Assembly: GCA_024692925.1 (NCBI GenBank)
Contig: JAILLX010000089.1
Span: 1 to 11,568 of the forward strand
Reading direction: 5' to 3'
DNA: 11,568 nucleotides
Origin: a bacterium
Lineage (GTDB): Bacteria > Pseudomonadota > Alphaproteobacteria > Rs-D84 > CACZYB01
Each line of letters starts with the position of its first letter. The first letter of the stretch is position 1. The notes below the pieces were generated by a model that did no database searches, was not told the DNA's origin, and worked only from the letters and a program-made list of their open reading frames with translations. Positions 6,457 through 11,568 of the stretch are shown piece by piece. The translations under genes and the position numbers were made by a program.

Positions 6457-6669
6457 TTATATCTTTCTTTCTAAAATAAATAGAAAGGCTTCTCTGGAGA
6501 AAAATAAACCTGTTCGATGTTGTTCACGTTGCATTGATTTTACAACCCATCCTTGGTTTGCTAATTCATTTAGTGCTTTTTCCAATTTTTTTTCATTTAC
6601 AATCGCACTGCCAAATACTAAAGAAGAAAAAGCAGATTCTTTGAAAACAAAAACTTTATATTCAACCAT
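6457..6669 (-). CDS. DUF4177-like small protein
   Basis: A 70-aa protein of unknown function. It begins VEYKVFVFK, has LNELANQGW at residues 33-41 and ends with a strand FLFILERK (62-69). This is the layout of DUF4177 proteins (Y-E-Y-K start, lE..LNelg.eGWel, late hydrophobic strand ending in R). There is no signal peptide or membrane segment. The ribosome binding site AAAGGA precedes the ATG. It begins 9 nt after the stop of the RusA-like gene and is followed by the bidirectional terminator, so it is the last gene of that unit. The family has no assigned function that I know of. Confidence 0.75.
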   Translation of the reverse strand: MVEYKVFVFKESAFSSLVFGSAIVNEKKLEKALNELANQGWVVKSMQREQHRTGLFFSREAFLFILERKI

Positions 6670-6678
6670 TTTAATCCT

Positions 6679-7227
6679 TTACACAATCACAGCAAGGTTA
6701 TCAGGGGTTCCTTTTGATGCCTTGATATTTACGGTTATGATTATTAAAAGTTCGTAATCGTGATTTCGTTTTGGAACGGCATCCTTGTATAACAAGTGAC
6801 TTGTATTGATTGTCATTTTGGTGACTAAATGATCATCATCAAGCAATGTATAACAAACATCTTTTTTATTCATATGTTCCGAAATTTCGTGTGAACTTTG
6901 AGGCCTTTTTAATGCATCAAGAAGGGTTTTCATTCTGTTATCAATATCCGCCCTTGGTGTTTCAAGAAGTTCAGGATGAAGAATTTGTATATCAAGTTCA
7001 GCAAGTAAGTTTAAGTCTGGAGTAATAAGTGGAAAAAATTTTACACCGCCAACTGTTTTTATTGCCTTTCCTTTTTTTTCTAATCTTGATTTTATTTCAT
7101 TATACGGAGAAATTTCAGTTAGTCGTTTAAGTTGAGGTGAAAGAACATCACGAATTTCCTGTAGATGTTGGCTACGTTTTTTGGGATTGATTTTTACCTC
7201 TCCGACATATACTAATTTGAATTTCAT
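6679..7227 (-). CDS. RusA-like fold protein, uncharacterised family
   Basis: A 182-aa cytoplasmic protein. Residues 93-106 (A-D-I-D-N-R-M-K-T-L-L-D-A-L) and 128-134 (L-L-D-D-D-H-L) reproduce the arrangement of RusA Holliday-junction resolvases, where two aspartates two residues apart, a lysine four residues after the second, and a later D-D pair form the active site. Here these are D94, D96, K100 and D130-D132. It is longer than RusA (about 120 residues), with an extra helical N-terminal part (18-57) and the segment VGGVKFFPLITPDLNLLAELDI (59-80) before the motif. I recall similar motif-bearing hypothetical proteins in many bacteria, with no known role. Nuclease activity is inference. The start ATG has AAGGAGG five bases upstream. 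It lies between an 86-aa protein and a DUF4177 protein on the same strand, with no phage genes near. Confidence 0.7.
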   Translation of the reverse strand: MKFKLVYVGEVKINPKKRSQHLQEIRDVLSPQLKRLTEISPYNEIKSRLEKKGKAIKTVGGVKFFPLITPDLNLLAELDIQILHPELLETPRADIDNRMKTLLDALKRPQSSHEISEHMNKKDVCYTLLDDDHLVTKMTINTSHLLYKDAVPKRNHDYELLIIITVNIKASKGTPDNLAVIV

Positions 7228-7245
7228 AGGTGCCTCCTTAGTATT

Positions 7246-7263
7246 TACAATATTATTGTACCA
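7246..7263 (-). promoter_or_regulatory. Dyad over an extended -10, upstream of the RusA-like gene
   Basis: TACAAT (7246-7251) and ATTGTA (7255-7260) form a perfect 6-bp inverted repeat with 3 bases between. Read on the minus strand, TGG followed by TACAAT (7263-7255) is an extended -10; no good -35 is seen. It could be a promoter, an operator or both. Confidence 0.3.
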
Positions 7264-7286
7264 TAAATTGAGGGGTATTTCTATAA

Positions 7287-7547
7287 TTATTTTATTTGAG
7301 AATGGTATTCTTTAATAATATCCAAATTCTTTTTATACATTCTTTTTTCAATTTTATTCATTGAAAAGTAAACTGTATCCATATTCTCAATATAATTTAG
7401 TGCATCTTTGTATTCTTCCTCGGAAATCTCCTTTTTATTATTTGAGGTATAAAAAAACTCTTTGCTATTACAAAGAGTTGAATTTCTTACTGAAAAATTT
7501 TTTGATGCGTTAGATGTCTTTTTTTGTGGAAGTGAATTATATATCAT
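7287..7547 (-). CDS. Hypothetical 86-aa protein
   Basis: I do not recognise this protein. It is polar, with a Ser/Asn/Lys-rich N-terminal third (1-39) and a helical, charged C-terminal part (about 40-86, starting KKEISEEEYKDALNYIENM) with several Tyr and Lys residues. It has no signal peptide, membrane segment or clear motif; there is one cysteine at residue 26. The ATG is well supported by AGGAG nine bases upstream, within a GA repeat also seen before thyX and the 493-aa OmpA gene. A promoter-like pair lies at 7572-7598. It reads toward the RusA-like gene 59 nt downstream, with no terminator between. A perfect hairpin followed by a T-run lies within its coding sequence (7451-7479), which could limit its expression. 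Confidence 0.6.
   Translation of the reverse strand: MIYNSLPQKKTSNASKNFSVRNSTLCNSKEFFYTSNNKKEISEEEYKDALNYIENMDTVYFSMNKIEKRMYKKNLDIIKEYHSQIK
7451..7479 (-). terminator. Terminator-like hairpin inside the 86-aa gene
   Basis: A perfect 9-bp inverted repeat (7456-7464 with 7471-7479) has a 6-base loop. On the minus strand it runs into seven or more T residues, including those pairing in the stem. The stem has only three G/C pairs, so it may be weak. A transcript from the promoter at 7572-7598 would end here after about 115 nt. Confidence 0.4.
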
Positions 7548-7571
7548 GTTCTCTCTCTCCTAATCTCTATT

Positions 7572-7598
7572 TTTATACTTTAGGGAACAGAAAGTCAA
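7572..7598 (-). promoter_or_regulatory. Possible promoter of the 86-aa gene
   Basis: On the minus strand, TTGACT (7598-7593) and TATAAA (7577-7572) are 15 bp apart, shorter than ideal. The region lies between the pgk terminator and the GA-rich ribosome binding site. Confidence 0.4.
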
Positions 7599-7599
7599 T

Positions 7600-7639
7600 C
7601 AAAATAAAAAAAATCCAGCAAAAATTTTTCTGCTGGATT
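7600..7639 (-). terminator. Intrinsic terminator of pgk
   Basis: AATCCAGC and GCTGGATT form a perfect 8-bp stem (7612-7619 with 7632-7639). An A-rich run at 7601-7611 is the U-tract on the minus-strand transcript. It lies 20 nt past the pgk stop. Confidence 0.88.
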
Positions 7640-7658
7640 GAAACATATTGTTTTTACA

Positions 7659-8855
7659 TTATTTTCTTAATGGTGGAATAGCAGGAAGTTCTTTCCCCTC
7701 TAACCATTCAAGGAATGCGCCACCAGCAGTTGAGATGTATGAAAAGTCGGATTCTACGCCAGCATTGTTTAATGCAGAAACTGTATCACCGCCACCTGCA
7801 ACAGATGTAAGTTTTCCCTCAACAGTTAATTTTGCAACAGTTTTTGCAAGTTCGTTTGTTCCACGGTCAAATGGTACTAATTCAAATACGCCAAGAGGTC
7901 CATTCCAAAGAACTGTTTTTGCATTTGCGAATTTTTCATCAAGCATTTTTGAAGTTTTTGGACCAACATCAAAGATTTTCCAATCGCCATCAACTTCATC
8001 AATACCAACAAATTTGTTTTCAGCATTTGCCTTAAATTCCTTTGCAACACAAACATCAATTGGAAGAATGATTTCGCAACCGTTTTTCTTTGCTTCGTCA
8101 ATGATTTTAAGTGCTGTATCTGTCATATCAGGTTCAGCCATTGATGCGCCGATGTTGTGACCTTGGGCAAGTAAGAATGTGTTTGCCATTGCACCACCAA
8201 TAACCAAAGCATCAACTTTCTTTGTTATATTTTCAAGTACAGCAAGTTTTGTTGAAACCTTTGAACCACCAACAATTGCAATTGCAGGGTGTGCAGGATT
8301 TTCCAAAGCTTTTGTTAATGCGTCAATTTCTTCTTCCATCAAAAGTCCGGCGTATGATGGTAAAAATTTTGTGATACCTTCGGTTGAGGCATGTGCACGG
8401 TGTGATGTAGAAAATGCATCGTTTACATATACATCACCAAGTGATGCGAGTTTTTTTGAAAATTCAGAATCATTTGCTTCTTCTTCGGCATAGAAACGAA
8501 CATTTTCAAGAAGAATAATATCTCCATCATTCATAGAAGAAATTGCATTTTCGACTTTTTCTCCGATTGTATCATCAATGAATTTAACAGGCTTACCAAT
8601 TGCAGATGATAAACTTTCAACCATAAATGCAACAGAAAATTCAGGTGATTTTTTACCCTTTGGACGACCAAAGTGAGTAATGATTATAACCTTTGCCCCC
8701 TTATCTGATAAAAGTTTTGCAGTAGGAGCGAATCTTTCAATACGACTGTTATCTGTGATAGTTGTTCCTTCGGTTGGGACATTTAAGTCAGCACGAACAA
8801 CAACTTTTTTACCCTTTATATTTTCTATATCACTAATTGTCTTTAATGTAGACAT
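7659..8855 (-). CDS. pgk: Phosphoglycerate kinase
   Basis: Pgk converts 1,3-bisphosphoglycerate and ADP to 3-phosphoglycerate and ATP in glycolysis, and the reverse in gluconeogenesis. The 398-aa length is typical. Family marks in order are the substrate loop RADLNVP (21-27), HFGRPKGKKSPEFS (61-74), LENVRFYAEEE (116-126), DAFSTSHRAHAST (146-158), GGSKVSTKLAVLEN (196-209), WNGPLGVFE (317-325), the nucleotide-binding GGGDTVSAL (354-362) and the C-terminal STAGGAFLEWLEGKELPAIPPL (375-396). The ATG has AAGGAAG about five bases upstream. It begins 69 nt downstream of the OmpA gene stop, with no clear terminator between them. A weak -10-like TATAAA in that gap could provide a separate start. No gap or other glycolysis gene is adjacent. 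Confidence 0.97.
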   Translation of the reverse strand: MSTLKTISDIENIKGKKVVVRADLNVPTEGTTITDNSRIERFAPTAKLLSDKGAKVIIITHFGRPKGKKSPEFSVAFMVESLSSAIGKPVKFIDDTIGEKVENAISSMNDGDIILLENVRFYAEEEANDSEFSKKLASLGDVYVNDAFSTSHRAHASTEGITKFLPSYAGLLMEEEIDALTKALENPAHPAIAIVGGSKVSTKLAVLENITKKVDALVIGGAMANTFLLAQGHNIGASMAEPDMTDTALKIIDEAKKNGCEIILPIDVCVAKEFKANAENKFVGIDEVDGDWKIFDVGPKTSKMLDEKFANAKTVLWNGPLGVFELVPFDRGTNELAKTVAKLTVEGKLTSVAGGGDTVSALNNAGVESDFSYISTAGGAFLEWLEGKELPAIPPLRK

Positions 8856-8924
8856 TTTTACTTCCTTTCGTTTTGTTAAATTGTGGATAGTTTATATCAA
8901 AAAAATTTTTCTTACAATAGGTTT

Positions 8925-10406
8925 TTATTTTATTACAACACGACGATTTTCAGCGTTTTTTTCACCAACCTTTGTTTTTATTTTAGGCTCAGTACTTCCG
9001 ACACCTTGAAGGATAATTTTATCACGAGGGACACCATAAGATATAATTATTTTACCAACATTTTCAGCACGTTTTTTTGAAAGTTTTTGGTTATATGCTG
9101 GTGTGCCACTTGCATCAGTATGTCCCTTTATCACAATTATTTCGCCGGATTGAATTGCTTGGTTTGCGATGTCAGCCAATGCATTGTTGAATTTTTTATC
9201 AACGTTGGAATCGTTCCAATCAAAGAAAATTTCATAAGGAAGTAGAATTGATGGAGCGTTATTAACTTCTATTTCAACATATTCATCTTCGTCAATAACT
9301 TCAAATTCAGGTTCTTCCTCTTCTTCAAAATATTCTTCTGTTTCTTCCTCGGATTCATCATCTGGTGTTTCAGAAAATTCTTCTATTAAAATTTCTTCAG
9401 GTTCTTCTTCTGCCATTTCTTCTTCTACCGTTTCTGTTTCATCTTCTGGTTCAGTGATTTCTTCGGTATCAGAAATATTTTCATCGGTACAAGTGATATT
9501 TGAAAGTTTATCTTCTAAATCAGCAAGTTTGTTTTTAAGTTCATCAAAATCCCCTTGATTTGAATTTTCAAGCAATTGCTTTAATTCTGCAATTTCCTTT
9601 TTGATATTATCAATATCAGTTTTTGTTTGACCGTTGGCAAGAGCCTTGTTTATCTCCACGATGGATTTTTCAATTTTTGCCAATGATTCCTTTATCTCTT
9701 TTGATATAGTTAATTCCTTTACCACGGTTTGTTTTACAATAGGGACAGGTGGATTATTTGTTATAGCAGGAAGATTTGGCCACTTTGGAATAGGAAGAAT
9801 TTTTCCATCATACTTTGATAAAGTCTTTTTGGTAATAATTTTCTTTTTAGTTTTTTTACAATTACAATCATTATTTAGTTTTGCAAAAAGATGATTTCTT
9901 GCTTTTATAAAACGACTTTGGCAAGTTGCAGATTGTTTTTTACTTAATCCATTTGCCTCACTGTCAACCCAGCAATCAAATTTTGCCTGTGCTTCAGCCA
10001 TAAGTTGAGGGTATTGATGAACCAAATCTGTATTAAGTAAATGCATTAAATCTTCGTAATAATTACTTATTTCAACAATGGATGATGAAGGTAAATTCCT
10101 TTTGTAAATATTTTCAGGTCTTACATATTCGCCATGATATGCGTTTAAAGCCTTTGTCGCAAAATAGTTTGCCATATCATAGTCAGGAGTGTAATTTGCC
10201 TTGAAAAGGGCATAAGATTTATATTCATTAGCAAGTGTTGCAAGAAAGTTATCACTTACCTGATTTGAATAAAAATCAATTGCACGAATAGTTTCAACAT
10301 AATCCTGTGGAGGAAGAGATATTGTCGCAAATGCAGGATACGAAAAAAGCATAAAAGAAACAATGCTTCCTTTTAACAAAAAATCTATATGTTTTTTCAT
10401 TAACAT
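8925..10406 (-). CDS. OmpA-family envelope protein with coiled coil and acidic linker
   Basis: A 493-aa exported protein. Residues 1-27 form a signal peptide ending A-F-A. The N-terminal domain (about 33-180) has the pattern EYKSYALFKANYTPDYDMANYF, FDCWVDSE (143-150) and a second cysteine (162), known to me from alphaproteobacterial OmpA-family proteins. A Lys-rich then Pro-rich segment (183-225), a coiled coil (about 231-305) and a strongly acidic Glu/Asp linker (about 308-380) follow. The C-terminal OmpA domain (386-493) has a canonical peptidoglycan-binding site: GHTDASG (428-434), LSKKRAENV (442-450) and NRRVVI (487-492). No beta-barrel is evident, so a periplasmic tether to the cell wall is more likely than a porin. 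ATG 10406 is favoured by AGGAG at 10423-10419; an ATG at 10400 is the alternative. The upstream promoter is near consensus. Confidence 0.9.
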   Translation of the reverse strand: MLMKKHIDFLLKGSIVSFMLFSYPAFATISLPPQDYVETIRAIDFYSNQVSDNFLATLANEYKSYALFKANYTPDYDMANYFATKALNAYHGEYVRPENIYKRNLPSSSIVEISNYYEDLMHLLNTDLVHQYPQLMAEAQAKFDCWVDSEANGLSKKQSATCQSRFIKARNHLFAKLNNDCNCKKTKKKIITKKTLSKYDGKILPIPKWPNLPAITNNPPVPIVKQTVVKELTISKEIKESLAKIEKSIVEINKALANGQTKTDIDNIKKEIAELKQLLENSNQGDFDELKNKLADLEDKLSNITCTDENISDTEEITEPEDETETVEEEMAEEEPEEILIEEFSETPDDESEEETEEYFEEEEEPEFEVIDEDEYVEIEVNNAPSILLPYEIFFDWNDSNVDKKFNNALADIANQAIQSGEIIVIKGHTDASGTPAYNQKLSKKRAENVGKIIISYGVPRDKIILQGVGSTEPKIKTKVGEKNAENRRVVIK

Positions 10407-10432
10407 TTAAAACTCTCTCTCCTATGCTTTTT

Positions 10433-10461
10433 ATTATATCTATTTATTCAAATAGAATCAA
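10433..10461 (-). promoter_or_regulatory. Promoter of the 493-aa OmpA-family gene
   Basis: On the minus strand, TTGATT (10461-10456), a 17-bp spacer and a perfect TATAAT (10438-10433). The predicted start is near 10426, giving a leader of about 20 nt that carries the AGGAGAGAGA ribosome binding site. It is the best promoter in the window. Confidence 0.72.
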
Positions 10462-10469
10462 TAGAAAAA

Positions 10470-11105
10470 TTAAGATGCTTCTTCAAAAACTTTATCAAAT
10501 ACAACAGGAATTTGTTTTTGAAATTCACGAGCCAAAGGAATCATCAATTCACGCATACTTGGGTGTGCAGCAGGGGAGGTCCTTAGGCTGAAAATATGTT
10601 TCCATTCACGAAGATTTGTTGTGATTACAATTTCTGTTTTTATATCAATAGGAAGTACACCACGTGCATTTTCTGGTTTTGAACCGTTTGCCATCATTTC
10701 CATATATGATTTTTCTGCATTTGCCATTGCATTGGCCCAAATTTCATATTCCTTTGTCCCTTCGACAAGTTCAGCAGGTTTTATAACAGTTATTTCATTA
10801 CCAAATTTGTCTTTTGTATAATTGCAATATCTTGTTGATTCTTGAGAATAGGCAGCAAGTCTGTGGCGAACAAGTTCGTGTGTAAAACCACGATTACAGA
10901 TGAAACGGACAGTGATGTTGTAATGTTCAAGAACGGATTCATGTCCACGTTTTGCAATCTTTTCAACGAAATTTTTTGCAGAATCATTTGTTATTAAATC
11001 ATTTGATTTATAGCAAGTGCGACCTGCGATTTCGATAAGTTTTAAAATTTCATTACCATCAATAGGTGTTAAAATTTCAAATGAAGGTTTTATTATTTTT
11101 ACCAT
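10470..11105 (-). CDS. thyX: Flavin-dependent thymidylate synthase
   Basis: ThyX makes dTMP from dUMP using methylenetetrahydrofolate as carbon donor and FAD/NADPH as reductant. It replaces ThyA and does not consume tetrahydrofolate. The 211-aa length is typical. The ThyX signature R-H-R-x7-S is present as RHRLAAYSQES (80-90). HESVLEHYN (55-63) and the C-terminal REWKHIFSLRTSPAAHPSMREL (166-187), containing the substrate-binding FxxLR and late histidine/arginine positions, complete the family pattern. The ATG has AGGAG nine bases upstream within a GA repeat. It starts 18 nt after the stop of the coiled-coil membrane protein gene, so the two are probably cotranscribed. No terminator is visible after it. 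Confidence 0.96.
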   Translation of the reverse strand: MVKIIKPSFEILTPIDGNEILKLIEIAGRTCYKSNDLITNDSAKNFVEKIAKRGHESVLEHYNITVRFICNRGFTHELVRHRLAAYSQESTRYCNYTKDKFGNEITVIKPAELVEGTKEYEIWANAMANAEKSYMEMMANGSKPENARGVLPIDIKTEIVITTNLREWKHIFSLRTSPAAHPSMRELMIPLAREFQKQIPVVFDKVFEEAS

Positions 11106-11123
11106 TTTCTCTCTCTCCTGTTT

Positions 11124-11568
11124 TTAAAATTTTGGTGGAATTTTGTATTCTTGTTTATCGTATAAACTTTGTGCCTTTTTAGTGTTTTTGATTTCTTTTA
11201 TTTTTGTCTTTGTTAATGAGTATAACTTTTTTATTAAAACTATTAAAAAATATGCAAATGCGAATAATAGAACTATGTGTATATATTCGGCAATATAAAG
11301 AAGGGAATTTTGAATTCTTGATTTTACAAATCCAAATGTTGAGTTATATCCGCGTTCAATACGAATAAAAATATGCCTTTTATCTTTTAATGAATTTAGA
11401 TATTTTATGCTATCTTCAAGGAACGATATTTTTTTATTTAAAGATTCAGCATATTTTTGAAGTTCTTGAAGCCTTTCAAAACTGTACACTTCATTTTTTG
11501 TTAAAAATTCATTAGTTTTTAAAAGGGCAGAGCGTAGGGGAACAAGTTCATCATAGAATAGTGAAAGA
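11124..11568 (-). CDS. Coiled-coil membrane protein, 5' end outside window
   Basis: I do not recognise this protein. A frame starting at GTG 11489 would give 121 residues, but that GTG has no ribosome binding site and the frame stays open, without stops, to the right edge. The gene is therefore most likely partial, with at least 147 visible residues. The upstream segment continues the same helical character (FYDELVPLRSALLKTNEFL before the GTG). The visible protein has a long amphipathic helical or coiled-coil region rich in Leu, Lys and Glu. One hydrophobic segment follows, encoded at about 11303-11232, and then a basic tail rich in Lys (KTKIKEIKNTKKAQ) ending IPPKF. The basic tail suggests a C-terminus in the cytoplasm. 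thyX follows after 18 nt. Confidence 0.6.
   Translation of the reverse strand, partial: LSLFYDELVPLRSALLKTNEFLTKNEVYSFERLQELQKYAESLNKKISFLEDSIKYLNSLKDKRHIFIRIERGYNSTFGFVKSRIQNSLLYIAEYIHIVLLFAFAYFLIVLIKKLYSLTKTKIKEIKNTKKAQSLYDKQEYKIPPKF

Noticed and set aside
6679..7547. Prophage remnant, suggested by the RusA-like gene
   Set aside because: No integrase, replication, structural or lysis genes and no attachment repeats are visible. Flanking genes are ordinary housekeeping genes with matching base composition.
7648..8160. 170-aa frame opposite pgk on the + strand
   Set aside because: It is the antisense shadow of a highly conserved gene, lacks a ribosome binding site and its product has low-complexity Ser/Phe/Ala character. 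The same holds for the + strand frames at 8179-8493 and 8680-9009.
11124..11489. Complete 121-aa gene starting at GTG 11489
   Set aside because: No ribosome binding site precedes the GTG, and the frame remains open with similar helical composition to the window edge.

Overview
The window is an AT-rich bacterial chromosome segment packed with housekeeping genes. It has no insertion sequence, phage structural gene, CRISPR array, tRNA or rRNA that I can see. An alphaproteobacterium of an AT-rich, probably host-associated lineage is the best guess. The basis is the N-terminal domain of the 493-aa OmpA protein (FDCW plus a second Cys), which I know from alphaproteobacterial OmpA-family proteins, together with a Gram-negative lipoprotein and thyX used for thymidylate synthesis. 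This assignment is inference.

Left part (1-3321, + strand): the 3' end of a thioredoxin reductase, then prmC (release-factor glutamine methyltransferase). Next comes a 234-bp gap holding its own promoter, a folded RNA with an H-type pseudoknot and a terminator-like hairpin. It lies directly upstream of a secreted glycine-rich protein. A strong terminator follows, then a promoter and a membrane protein of the ArsP_2-type metal exporter family. That gene ends tail-to-tail with xseA, and its terminator lies inside the 3' end of xseA.

Middle (3318-7547): tsaD and xseA form a translationally coupled pair on the - strand. A gene for an OmpA-like lipoprotein diverges from tsaD. A bidirectional terminator separates it from a - strand cluster read in the order 86-aa protein, RusA-like protein, DUF4177 protein.

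Right part (7600-11568, - strand): pgk with its own terminator, a long OmpA-family envelope protein with a near-consensus promoter, thyX, and the 3' part of a coiled-coil membrane protein whose 5' end is outside the window.

The most unusual element is the structured RNA at 1181-1356. It looks like either a small RNA or a riboswitch/attenuator-type leader for the glycine-rich surface protein. Second come the RusA-like protein, with a nuclease-type acidic signature in an uncharacterised family, and the OmpA-like lipoprotein, whose two peptidoglycan-contact positions are substituted.
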